Shown piece after piece: positions 8,373-16,624 of a stretch of DNA of 64,000 bases. The stretch spans positions 496,001-560,000 of the forward strand of contig NZ_JAVDQI010000001.1 in the NCBI RefSeq assembly GCF_031454185.1. Reading direction: 5' to 3'. Within the stretch, counting starts at the first letter, position 1. Every line of letters begins with the position of its first letter. Source of the DNA: Methanococcoides alaskense (GTDB taxonomy: Archaea > Halobacteriota > Methanosarcinia > Methanosarcinales > Methanosarcinaceae). The position numbers and the translations under genes are program-made. Below the pieces are notes generated by a model. It did not search any database. It saw only the letters and a list, made by a program, of their open reading frames with translations, and was not told the DNA's origin.

Positions 8373-9854
8373 ATGACCGATTATAATCTTACAACCAATG
8401 ACAAGAATGTGCTTATCGTAATGGATGAACTAACATCCACGACTCCGGAAGAGCTTGCAGAAAAAACGTCCATGAAAGTAGAAACTGCAATGCAATCCGC
8501 ATTTTTACTCTCAGAGAACGGACTGACCGAAGTGACCGATGTTGTCACCGAGAGATATTCCCTCACGTCAGAAGGCCTTACCTATGCGGAAGAAGGACTG
8601 CCTGAAAGACAGATAATGAACTGTCTCTCTGAGCCGACATCCATGGACGAACTTAAAGATAAGCTATCTCCAAAGATGGTCGGTATCGCAACAGGATGGC
8701 TCCGCAGGAAAAATTGGGCGAACATCGAGAAAGGAATGGTGGTCCCCACCGGAAATTCCGATATTGGCGAAGACGAGAAAGCTATTGCAAACTTCAAAGA
8801 AGAGAACCAGACCCTCGAAGAGACAGGCACTGACCAGAACACCATAAAGGACCTCGTCAAACGAAAACTGGTATCAAAGACCGAAGACAAGGCCCGCACA
8901 GTGTCCATCACCGATGAGGGGCGCCAGCTGGTCAAAGCCGGCATCACCATTGAAGAAGAGATCACACAGATAACATCCCAATTATTGAAGAGCGGAGACT
9001 GGAAAGGAAAGAAGTTCAGACCTTACAACATACAGACCCCGCCAAAACCAGTGTACGGTGCAAAGATCCACCCGTACCAGCGTCTTATAGACCAGATGCG
9101 CCAGATCTTCCTGGAAATGGGATTCACGGAGATAAAGGGCGATGTCGTGCAAAGTTCATTTTGGAATTTCGATGCACTGTTCCAGCCACAGGACCATCCT
9201 GCCCGTGAAATGCAGGACACGTTCCATCTGGACACAACATCAGAACTGCCGGAAGAATACAAAGAAGGGATACGCGACATGCATGAGCATGGAGGAGACC
9301 TGCAATCCACCGGATGGGGCGGTAAATGGAGTGAAGATATAGCAAAACGCGATGTTCTGAGAACCCACACCACCGCTGTAACCATCAAGTATCTTACAGA
9401 CAATCCAAACCCGCCTGTAAAAGCGTTCTGTATCGACAGGGCATACCGCCGTGAGACCATCGACCCGACACATACCCCGGAGTTCGAGCAGCTCGAAGGT
9501 GTTATCATGGACGAGAATATGTCCTTTGCGAACCTTCTTGGATGTCTTGAAGAATTCTACCACAGGATGGGATTCGATGATGTTAGGTTCAGACCTGGAT
9601 ACTTCCCATACACCGAACCCAGTGTCGAGCCTGAAGTATACATCGACGGACTTGGCTGGGTAGAACTTGGAGGAGCCGGAGTGTTCCGTAAAGAAGTTAC
9701 CGAACCTCTGGGCATCAAACAGCCAGTACTGGCATGGGGTCTTGGCGTAAGCCGTGTGGCAATGTTAAAACTGGGACTTAAAGACCTACGTGAGCTCTAC
9801 CAGGCTGACATCGACTGGTTACGCAAAAGTCAGGTATGCCAGTTAAAGGATTGA
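8373..9854 (+). CDS. pheS: Phenylalanine--tRNA ligase alpha subunit
   Basis: 493 residues. N-terminal half contains winged-helix repeats (about 1-200) typical of archaeal PheS. The class II catalytic core begins near HPYQRLIDQMRQIFLEMGF; motif 2 is RAYRRETID followed by HTPEFEQLEG, and motif 3 is AWGLGVSRVAMLKLGL. Works as an alpha2beta2 enzyme with PheT, which is not adjacent in the window. Second gene of the trpS-pheS pair. Ends 22 bases before the convergent DUF362 gene. Confidence 0.97.
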   Translation: MTDYNLTTNDKNVLIVMDELTSTTPEELAEKTSMKVETAMQSAFLLSENGLTEVTDVVTERYSLTSEGLTYAEEGLPERQIMNCLSEPTSMDELKDKLSPKMVGIATGWLRRKNWANIEKGMVVPTGNSDIGEDEKAIANFKEENQTLEETGTDQNTIKDLVKRKLVSKTEDKARTVSITDEGRQLVKAGITIEEEITQITSQLLKSGDWKGKKFRPYNIQTPPKPVYGAKIHPYQRLIDQMRQIFLEMGFTEIKGDVVQSSFWNFDALFQPQDHPAREMQDTFHLDTTSELPEEYKEGIRDMHEHGGDLQSTGWGGKWSEDIAKRDVLRTHTTAVTIKYLTDNPNPPVKAFCIDRAYRRETIDPTHTPEFEQLEGVIMDENMSFANLLGCLEEFYHRMGFDDVRFRPGYFPYTEPSVEPEVYIDGLGWVELGGAGVFRKEVTEPLGIKQPVLAWGLGVSRVAMLKLGLKDLRELYQADIDWLRKSQVCQLKD

Positions 9855-9860
9855 TAAGAT

Positions 9861-9878
9861 AAGCGGGCATTTCCGCTT
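9861..9878. terminator. Hairpin between convergent pheS and DUF362 genes
   Basis: AAGCGG (9861-9866) and CCGCTT (9873-9878) form a perfect 6-bp stem with loop GCATTT. It lies right after the pheS stop and touches the stop codon of the opposing gene. A T-rich stretch follows on the plus strand. Confidence 0.5.
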
Positions 9879-11016
9879 AACTCCTATTTCTTATTTTTAA
9901 CAATACCTTTGCAAGAAGAGATCTCTTCATTTCAACTGCGCCTGAAGGGCACAGTTCGCGGCAACAATAGCATAGGATACACTTGTCCTTATTTATGCAC
10001 AGTTCCCCGCCTTCCTGTTCTATAGCTTTTGCAGAGCAGTTCAGAACACAAGTACCACAAAGGGTACATGAAAAAGGATTAATGAATGGTCTTATAGTGA
10101 ACAGGTTCCCAAAACGGCTCACGATGAAAGAAGGCATACTTCCAACAAGTGTCACCCCCGGCATTGCAAACTCGACCCTCGCCTCATCAAGGGACAAACC
10201 CACTACATCAGGCTCAGGATGACCGAATCCTCTATTGAGGGCAGCAACATTCGTAGGAACCGTCAAAGGATCAAGACCAATAACCTTTGAAGCCACGATA
10301 TCAAGAGAAACAGAATCAAAGCTTGCCATCACAAGATCAGAACTAACAGGATGACCAAGTGCAGGACCGTTGCCTTCCATTCCCACCACCCCATCCATGA
10401 CAGCAAGATGAGGCACCTTCACAGAATAGACATCAACAAGCGCATCAGCGAACATGTCCATCTTTCCAAGCACATGTGCCTGTTTCCTGAACTTTAAGGG
10501 AAGAGCCCCAAACATATTTTTTACAGCACCGGTATACTTTGTCAGCTCATGGGTCTTGAGCTTTGGAAGAGAGATGACAACATCTGCCTCCAGGACCGGT
10601 TTTGCATAATAGATATGTGAAAGCTGTACCGAGTTCTCAACGTCCACAGGAACATGACCGGAGGTCTCAAAGCTCAAGACCTCTGCACCTCCCCTTTGTG
10701 CAGCTTCCCTTATGCCGGATATATCAAGAGCTTCATCAGTAACACCCGGATGACTTATACCGGCACCATCCCCTACAATGGGGACACCTCCTGCCTCAAT
10801 GACAAGTTCACACATGGCCTCAACAATGACCGGGTGCGTGGTTACAGCTTTCTCAGGAGGAACTGCAGCAAGGATATTTGGTTTTAAAAGGACCTTCGCG
10901 CCCGGAAAAATAATAGATTCCAGACCACCTATAAGGCTTATAGCTTCTCTGACCGCATCCTTTGCATCCGAATAGTCAGCACATCTTACAATGGATACCT
11001 GAGGCACATATCCCAT
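9877..11016 (-). CDS. DUF362 domain protein with C-terminal two-cluster ferredoxin
   Basis: 379 residues. The DUF362 domain (about 1-290) has KVLLKPNILAAVPPEKAVTTHP and LPKLKTHELTKYTGAVKNMFG, both hallmark segments. The C-terminus has two 4Fe-4S motifs, CTLCGTCVLNC and CILCYCCRELC. DUF362 proteins are common in anaerobes; a redox or metal-handling function is assumed but unproven. Start follows GGGGAT. Single gene facing pheS. Confidence 0.88.
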   Translation of the reverse strand: MGYVPQVSIVRCADYSDAKDAVREAISLIGGLESIIFPGAKVLLKPNILAAVPPEKAVTTHPVIVEAMCELVIEAGGVPIVGDGAGISHPGVTDEALDISGIREAAQRGGAEVLSFETSGHVPVDVENSVQLSHIYYAKPVLEADVVISLPKLKTHELTKYTGAVKNMFGALPLKFRKQAHVLGKMDMFADALVDVYSVKVPHLAVMDGVVGMEGNGPALGHPVSSDLVMASFDSVSLDIVASKVIGLDPLTVPTNVAALNRGFGHPEPDVVGLSLDEARVEFAMPGVTLVGSMPSFIVSRFGNLFTIRPFINPFSCTLCGTCVLNCSAKAIEQEGGELCINKDKCILCYCCRELCPSGAVEMKRSLLAKVLLKIRNRS

Positions 11017-11433
11017 TTTTCAATATCCCCTGTTCTTTTTATCCCGATAGTCACAATCACTGTAATTCTTACAGCAGTTACCACTGCATTATTATTAGAC
11101 ATAGACCCGCCTGAGCATTATGCTTTTTCCTCCATTCATACATTGTTGTCCGCATTGGACGAACAACTATTCATTCCTACAACAAGAATGACGGATTGGT
11201 TGAACATGATCAAATTAAATTAAAAACATTATCAATTTTGTATGAAATGAATTGTGCTTTGGCAATACAAAATACCTAACGTAGATTGCAACAGAAAACA
11301 ATCCTGAAGCTAACAGTTGGTGAACATGTCAATCTCGTTTTCCTGCTATATCAAATTGACAGAAATATAGCATGCGCCTCTTATATCATTTAAATAAAAA
11401 ATATTATAATACATAAGAATATGATGGTAGTCC
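11017..11433. other. 417-base intergenic region with one unexplained open frame
   Basis: Separates the diverging DUF362 and pentapeptide-channel genes. On the plus strand a frame is open without an ATG/GTG start from inside the DUF362 start region to TAA at 11221-11223; it would encode a hydrophobic stretch (VLFIPIVTITVILTAVTTAL) and a polar tail. This may be a gene remnant or chance. The rest is AT-rich with TATA-like sequence before 11434; nothing else was recognised. Confidence 0.4.
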
Positions 11434-12885
11434 ATGTGCAAATATTCTGATGACCAATGGAAATGCCCATATGAAGCCTTACCCGATTTAGAATATTGCA
11501 TATTTCATCTTAAAGATGTGGGCAAAGATATAAAGGAATTTAACAAGGGAATTGATGAAATATTAAAATCAGAGAAAAAGATTATTAATTTCAATGGATT
11601 CTTTTTTCCACCAAAAACTTCAGATTTTTCAAAGACATCTCATGAACATAACCACGTTTTCCTAATAGATGTGGACTTTAGCTATGCTGAGTTTTCAGGA
11701 GATGTCAATTTTATCATGGCTAAGTTTTCAAGAAATGCAAAATTTCTAGGGGCGGAGTTTTCAGGAAATGCCAATTTTTTCGGGGCGGAGTTTCTAGGAG
11801 ATACAGAATTTACAGGGACGAAGTTTTTAGGAGATACAGAATTTACAGGGGCGGACTTATATAGAAATGTAAAATTTCTAGGGGCGAAGTTTTTAGGAGA
11901 TGCCAATTTTTCCATGGCGAAGTTTTTAGGAGATACAGAATTTATCAGAGCTAAGTTTTCAGGAGATACGGAATTTACAGGGACGAAGTTTTTAGGAGAT
12001 GTACAATTTTTCTGGACTAAGTTTTTAGGAAATGCCAATTTTTTCATGGCGGAGTTATATGGAGATGCCAATTTTTTCATGGCGGAGTTATATGGAAGAT
12101 TTAATTTCATTCCAAATAATTCAAAATTAATAAATTTTAAGAATACATTTTTTTCAGAAAATGCGAGAATTCTAGCAAATCTGAGTCAATGCAATTTTAA
12201 TCGTTCTAATATCGAAGTAGTAGATTTAACTGATTCTACATGGAACAATGATGAAATAAAGGATTCCAGGCTACAATCCAGAATTTATAATTATTTCTTT
12301 AATTCATCGATAACAATCAGGGAAGCATCTCAAGAAGAAACTGCTTTTGAATGGAAAACACTCGAAGGGATATACAGGCGCTTAAAACAAAGTTATCAGA
12401 AATCGGGCAATTATGAAATTTCTGGTGAGTTCTATATTCAAGAAATGGAATGTAAGAGAAAACAATTAGGGTTTTTAGGTAGGAAATTTTGGAATATATT
12501 CTATAGAAGATTCTGCTTATATGGAGAGAGACCATATAATGTAATTTTAGTTTCATTTATTACTATCATTATGTTTGCAATATCATATTTATTTTGTGGA
12601 ATTGAATTTACTGGGAGTAAATTATTACAAATTCAGCCATCATATATTAATTACGATTTAAGTCTGAATTATTTTGGCCTTCAATGGTTAAAAGCAAACA
12701 TTCACTTAGTTTATAATGACTTCATATTGTGCATTTATACAAGTTTAATAACATTCACAACACTAGGTTATGGTGATGTCCATCCGATCGGATGGAGCCG
12801 TTTATTTGCTTCAATTGAGTCTGCTATTGGCATATTTGTGACAGCACTGTTTATCTTCGTCTTTACAAGGAGGATGATAAGATGA
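11434..12885 (+). CDS. Pentapeptide-repeat protein with C-terminal potassium-channel pore
   Basis: 483 residues. N-terminus has a Cys/His set (C2, C11, C22, H25) that could bind zinc. Residues about 75-235 are pentapeptide repeats in ten-residue steps (F/L-G-D-x-x-F-x-x-A-K), predicting a right-handed beta helix. A linker leads to TM1 (about 368-390), a pore loop with the filter TTLGYGDVHP near 443, and TM2 (IGIFVTALFIFVFT), i.e. one two-helix potassium-channel subunit. The beta helix probably sits in the cytosol as a sensor or docking domain. Gene is more AT-rich than its neighbours, with near-identical 30-base DNA repeats, suggesting transfer and repeat expansion. Confidence 0.85.
   Translation: MCKYSDDQWKCPYEALPDLEYCIFHLKDVGKDIKEFNKGIDEILKSEKKIINFNGFFFPPKTSDFSKTSHEHNHVFLIDVDFSYAEFSGDVNFIMAKFSRNAKFLGAEFSGNANFFGAEFLGDTEFTGTKFLGDTEFTGADLYRNVKFLGAKFLGDANFSMAKFLGDTEFIRAKFSGDTEFTGTKFLGDVQFFWTKFLGNANFFMAELYGDANFFMAELYGRFNFIPNNSKLINFKNTFFSENARILANLSQCNFNRSNIEVVDLTDSTWNNDEIKDSRLQSRIYNYFFNSSITIREASQEETAFEWKTLEGIYRRLKQSYQKSGNYEISGEFYIQEMECKRKQLGFLGRKFWNIFYRRFCLYGERPYNVILVSFITIIMFAISYLFCGIEFTGSKLLQIQPSYINYDLSLNYFGLQWLKANIHLVYNDFILCIYTSLITFTTLGYGDVHPIGWSRLFASIESAIGIFVTALFIFVFTRRMIR
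11690..12110 (+). repeat. Imperfect 30-base tandem repeats coding for pentapeptides
   Basis: Units such as GCGAAGTTTTTAGGAGATAC and AATTTACAGGG recur about every 30 bases (ten codons, two pentapeptides). They lie entirely within the channel gene and keep its frame. Explained by the beta-helix domain; not a CRISPR. Confidence 0.85.
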
Positions 12886-13046
12886 AGGTGATAAATCATT
12901 TTCTTAAAAATGAATCCAAAGCCTTTACATCATCCCTCATCTTTGCTGCCTATGGAAATCTTAAATTATATGATCATGTTCCGCAAAATGCTTTTTATGA
13001 TAAAAAGGTAATACTGCCTTTAAATCATAAAAAAAGCCAATTATAG
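12882..13046 (+). CDS. Small protein of 54 residues overlapping the channel gene
   Basis: ATG at 12882 overlaps the channel gene's stop by four bases (ATGA) and is preceded by AAGGAGG at seven bases, one of the best ribosome sites in this window. The product (begins MKVINHFLKNESKAF, ends KKSQL) is basic, has no clear family and ends with two successive TAG codons, four bases before the stop of the convergent DUF531 gene. The coupling suggests it is translated with the channel, possibly as a small partner; alternatively it is the start of a truncated gene. Confidence 0.4.
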   Translation: MKVINHFLKNESKAFTSSLIFAAYGNLKLYDHVPQNAFYDKKVILPLNHKKSQL

Positions 13047-13049
13047 TAG

Positions 13050-13604
13050 TTATCTCCTGTTCCGTTTATCTTCCAGTTTCCTTCTGGTATTGACTATACC
13101 CATAATGTAAGCTGGAATAATTCCCATGGCAGTACACGTCTCAAGGGAGATACCATCACAGGTAATGTCGAGGTGATGATCTGTAAGGGAATACAATTTC
13201 TTCGGAAGACCTTTCCTGCCAAGACCAATGAGCAGAAGATAGGACCGGTTGCGCATCATGCCTTCAGCGATATCTTCCGGAGTGACGGTGAACTTTTCCT
13301 CAGGCATTGAGGTGGTTACCACAGCAGTTCCGAACTGGGATTGGAAGCCTTTTTTTGGAAGATCGAAAATGAACAGACGGTTATTCTCATGCAATGCCTT
13401 TAGATATTTACCAGACCCGCCAATGGTTGTCTTGTCCATAACATATTCCACAAGTTCCTCCGGGGTCATCTTAAAAGGAAAATCAAAAAGACAGAGGGTT
13501 AGACCGTAAGCATAACAGATAGGCGCAGCTCTTGCAATCGCACGATAATGAGCATCAAGCACCTTTATTTTGTCATAAGTATTTATAAGACCAAGTGTTA
13601 ACAC
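13050..13604 (-). CDS. DUF531 family archaeal protein
   Basis: 184 residues matching the archaeal DUF531 family by overall sequence (begins MLTLGLINTYDKIKVLDAHYR; contains LLIGLGRKGLPK and ITCDGISLETCTAMG). The RKGLP and ETCTAMG segments resemble the knotted SPOUT-type RNA methylase end, but this is inference. Last gene of the larE-GNAT-DUF531 operon, three bases after the GNAT stop. Confidence 0.75.
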   Translation of the reverse strand: MLTLGLINTYDKIKVLDAHYRAIARAAPICYAYGLTLCLFDFPFKMTPEELVEYVMDKTTIGGSGKYLKALHENNRLFIFDLPKKGFQSQFGTAVVTTSMPEEKFTVTPEDIAEGMMRNRSYLLLIGLGRKGLPKKLYSLTDHHLDITCDGISLETCTAMGIIPAYIMGIVNTRRKLEDKRNRR

Positions 13605-13607
13605 AAT

Positions 13608-14042
13608 TTAAACCTCTTTCAGTACCATACATAGAACATATTGTTTACAGTTATCGTATCGGTCACATTCACGACAATCCTGCCATAAGCTCGCTTTTTC
13701 AGACATGGGAAGTTCCACAAAGCCCATTTTTTTGAAAAAGACAGGAGATGTGGTCCTCACATAAAGCCGGTCATGGGAAACATCCCCCAGGAGCCTGGAG
13801 ATCATTTTTGATCCGATCCCCAGTCCACGATAGGTAGGATGGACTGCAATGGAATGAACTTCACAACATTCCTTTTCCGAAATTGCTGCCACTCCAACGA
13901 TCTTACCATCCATTTCAGCAACTATGAAATCCTCCATGGGAACATCATCGATATCAAGGAAATATGTTCCCATAATACCTTCAATTGACCTACGATCAGA
14001 TGCTTCTGCACCCCTTATCGCCACATCGACATTTTCATTCAT
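13608..14042 (-). CDS. GNAT family N-acetyltransferase
   Basis: 144 residues. Acetyl-CoA binding motif A is clear: EVHSIAVHPTYRGLGIGSKMI (R/Q-x-x-G-x-G/A form). Ends with a Cys-rich tail, CRECDRYDNCKQYVLC, which could bind a metal. Its ATG is two bases after the TGA of the extended larE frame, with GAGG inside larE as ribosome site, so it is coupled to full-length LarE. Substrate unknown. Confidence 0.85.
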   Translation of the reverse strand: MNENVDVAIRGAEASDRRSIEGIMGTYFLDIDDVPMEDFIVAEMDGKIVGVAAISEKECCEVHSIAVHPTYRGLGIGSKMISRLLGDVSHDRLYVRTTSPVFFKKMGFVELPMSEKASLWQDCRECDRYDNCKQYVLCMVLKEV

Positions 14043-14044
14043 GT

Positions 14045-14923
14045 TCAGAGAACCTCATCCATGCTGCCACTTCTGAAACCTTCCAGATCAAGCGTCACAT
14101 ACGGATAGCCCATTTTATTCAAGCAGATAAGGATCGGAATTCTATTTTGAATGATAATAGGAATATCCACAGGCTATACCTCGATACGGGCAATATCATC
14201 GTGTACCCGCACCCTTACAGAAGAAATTCCCAAGGAATGAATGAGATCTTCCGCAGTTTCAATTTTTCCAAGGATATCAGAGGTCACTTCAGTGCCATAA
14301 GGAAGTCTTGAAAGAAGACAGGAATTTGAAGGTCGATTAGCAACATCAAGTCCGAGATAGGATGCCATCTGGCGAACTTCCCCTTTACTTACATCGAACT
14401 CTACATAAGGGGTAAAGATCGAGGATCCAGCTTCCCTCAGGGCTTCCAGCCCGGGTCGGCGACCGGTTATTTCGGAAGCATTTGTCCCCTCCATGATCAC
14501 ATTCAACCCTTCCTCTGAAGCTACGCCTTTTAGCTTCTTGACAAATTGCTTCTTGCAATAATAACATCTCTGAGGATCGTTCATTCTTATACGCTCATCG
14601 GAAAGAATGTCATGGTCAACAACAATGTGTCTTATTCCAATAACTTCTGCTGTTCTTTTTGCATATTCAAGTTCACTTTGCGGGATCACAGGTGAATAAA
14701 GGGTGACAGCAAGAGCATTGTCCCCCAATGCATCAAAAGCCAGAGCAGCAAGAGTTGAGCTATCCACGCCTCCTGAGAAAGCAACAAGCACCTTTTCTTT
14801 CTTAGATATGGCCTCTTTTATAAGATTAATTTTATCGAGTATTTTCAATTCTATTGAGGGGTCCACGCTAAATCCAAAGTACCGAAAAGATAAATAAGTG
14901 ATGTATGAGGAAAAACAGCTCAT
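14045..14923 (-). CDS. larE: ATP-dependent sacrificial sulfur transferase LarE, with in-frame UAG (probable pyrrolysine)
   Basis: LarE inserts sulfur into the pyridinium precursor of the nickel-pincer nucleotide cofactor. The PP-loop motif is SGGVDSS (residues 50-56). CYYCK plus the later SNSC give the three-Cys arrangement of the Fe-S-dependent LarE type. At codon 250 (14174-14176) the frame meets TAG after ARIEV, then continues 42 codons with PVDIP, GYPYVTLDLEGFRSGSMDE and TGA (14045-14047). LDLEGxRSGSMxE is the invariant LarE C-terminus, so UAG is almost certainly read as pyrrolysine. Start may be GTG 14866, since the first 19 residues are atypical. First gene of the operon with GNAT and DUF531. 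Confidence 0.9.
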
Positions 14924-15042
14924 AACAGATTATTTTATATTATCTATTTGCATCGATAAAATATATATCTTATTATGATGATAATAGTTATATTGGTTAG
15001 TGGACAAATTAGTGCATTATAATAAGAGAGAAGGGTGAAAAA

Positions 15043-15447
15043 GTGGATAATGAATGGGAGATAGACCTGAAATTGCCGGATATATCTGCAATGGCCACAC
15101 TGCTGGCAACTGCAACATGTTCTGCCATAATGGGAGCTGCTGAGATCGCTTACACGATGTTGTGGATCACAGCTGCGTATGAACGCCATGGAAAGGACTT
15201 CTTTATCGACCTTATCAATGCAAAAGCACTTACATGGACCGCAGAATTCGTTATTGTCGCGGGATCATTGATGTTGCTTTCTTCAATGATGTTCCTGATA
15301 ACAATGTTCTACTCACTGATACAATTGAATGCGGTGAGAGACCCAAGCAAAAAGATCAGGATGAACGTAATATTCCTGCTTTTCATAATTGCAATGATAT
15401 TGCTGTTCATAGCACTCATTTCAGCATTGATCCTGAGATATATATGA
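15043..15447 (+). CDS. Small membrane protein preceding chelatase genes
   Basis: 134 residues from GTG 15043, preceded by GGGTGA at good spacing. Three hydrophobic segments: about 18-42, 66-92 and 108-134. No recognised family. It lies 38 bases upstream of the ChlI-like gene in the same direction and could be a membrane anchor or unrelated leader gene. Confidence 0.65.
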   Translation: MDNEWEIDLKLPDISAMATLLATATCSAIMGAAEIAYTMLWITAAYERHGKDFFIDLINAKALTWTAEFVIVAGSLMLLSSMMFLITMFYSLIQLNAVRDPSKKIRMNVIFLLFIIAMILLFIALISALILRYI

Positions 15448-15485
15448 TCGGAAAGACATACAAATAATCCAACAGAGGGGATATC

Positions 15486-16610
15486 ATGAGCTTTACCAAT
15501 ATTGCAGGCACCATAAGAGAAGTGCCAAAACCGGTCGAAAAGAAGAGAACGACCTTTGATGAGATCCAAAAAACGGCTACCAAGACGAAAAGGGTAATGT
15601 ACCCTATTTCCGGGATCGTGGGACAGGAAATGATGCTTCGGGCATTGATACTGAATGCAATCAATCCATCCATCGGAGGAGTTCTGGTACGAGGCCAGAA
15701 AGGAACGGCAAAATCAACAGCCGTGAGAGGATTAGCAGAGATCTTGCCGGAGATCGAAGTGATCAGCGGATGCAAATATAACTGTGACCCCATGGACACC
15801 GACACGTTCTGCTGGGAATGTGTGGACAAACAGAGGAAGGGTCAGATAAAGGTAGAAAAAGTACCCATGAAGGTCGTAGACCTTCCGGTTGGAGCTACCG
15901 AGGACAGGGTAGTTGGAAGTCTAGATATAGAGAAGGCTGTAAAGGAAGGTACCCAGGCCTTTGAGCCGGGTATCCTTGCCAATGCGAACCGAAATATCCT
16001 TTATGTGGATGAGATCAACCTGCTGGATGATTTTGTAGTGGATGCATTGCTCGATGCTGCTGCAATGAACGTGAATACGGTGGAAAGAGAGGGCATAAGT
16101 GTCAGTCATCCTGCCAATTTCATTATCGTAGGAAGTATGAACCCGGAGGAAGGAGAGCTTCGACCACAGCTTCTTGACAGGATAGCCCTTCAGGTAGAAG
16201 TTGAGGGAATTATCGATATTGAGCAAAGGGTAGAGATCATTGAGAGACGGAACCATTTCAACGATGACCCGCAAGGGTTCAGAAGGGATTTTGAATCCGA
16301 ACAGGATAAATTGCGTGCCAAGATACTCAAGGCAAAACAGGCAATAGGCAGGATATCCGCAACAAGGGACAATCTGCGAACAATTGCGAAGATATGTGTT
16401 GCCTTCAATGTTGATGGTCACAGAGCCGATATTATGATAGAGCGTACTGCACGCACAAATGCAGCCTATGAAGGCAGAGAGAGGATCACCAACGAGGATA
16501 TCATAGAGGCCGCAGAGATGGTACTGCCTCACAGAATGAGAAAGAAACCATTCGAGGAAGAGGAGTTCAGTGCGGAACAACTTCGGGCCGTAGTTAACGG
16601 AACTGTTTAA
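15486..16610 (+). CDS. Magnesium-chelatase ChlI/BchI-like AAA+ ATPase
   Basis: 374 residues. Walker A GQKGTAKST, Walker B ILYVDEINLL, sensor I GSMNPEEG and arginine finger region RPQLLDR are intact, and the family's CxxxCDP...CWEC segment is present. In chelatases the I subunit hexamer uses ATP to remodel the large metal-inserting subunit together with the D subunit, the next gene 14 bases downstream. In methanogens the likely partner is a CobN-type cobaltochelatase for cobamide synthesis, but no CobN is in this window, so the target is inferred. Confidence 0.88.
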   Translation: MSFTNIAGTIREVPKPVEKKRTTFDEIQKTATKTKRVMYPISGIVGQEMMLRALILNAINPSIGGVLVRGQKGTAKSTAVRGLAEILPEIEVISGCKYNCDPMDTDTFCWECVDKQRKGQIKVEKVPMKVVDLPVGATEDRVVGSLDIEKAVKEGTQAFEPGILANANRNILYVDEINLLDDFVVDALLDAAAMNVNTVEREGISVSHPANFIIVGSMNPEEGELRPQLLDRIALQVEVEGIIDIEQRVEIIERRNHFNDDPQGFRRDFESEQDKLRAKILKAKQAIGRISATRDNLRTIAKICVAFNVDGHRADIMIERTARTNAAYEGRERITNEDIIEAAEMVLPHRMRKKPFEEEEFSAEQLRAVVNGTV

Positions 16611-16624
16611 GACAGGTATATCGA

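Noticed and set aside
11690..12110. Regular 30-base repeats resembling a CRISPR array
   Set aside because: There are no unique spacers; the repeats are contiguous, in frame and encode pentapeptides.
12882..13060. Pyrrolysine readthrough of the 54-residue gene's TAG
   Set aside because: Two TAG codons follow each other and the downstream frame lies antisense to DUF531 with no protein-like sequence.
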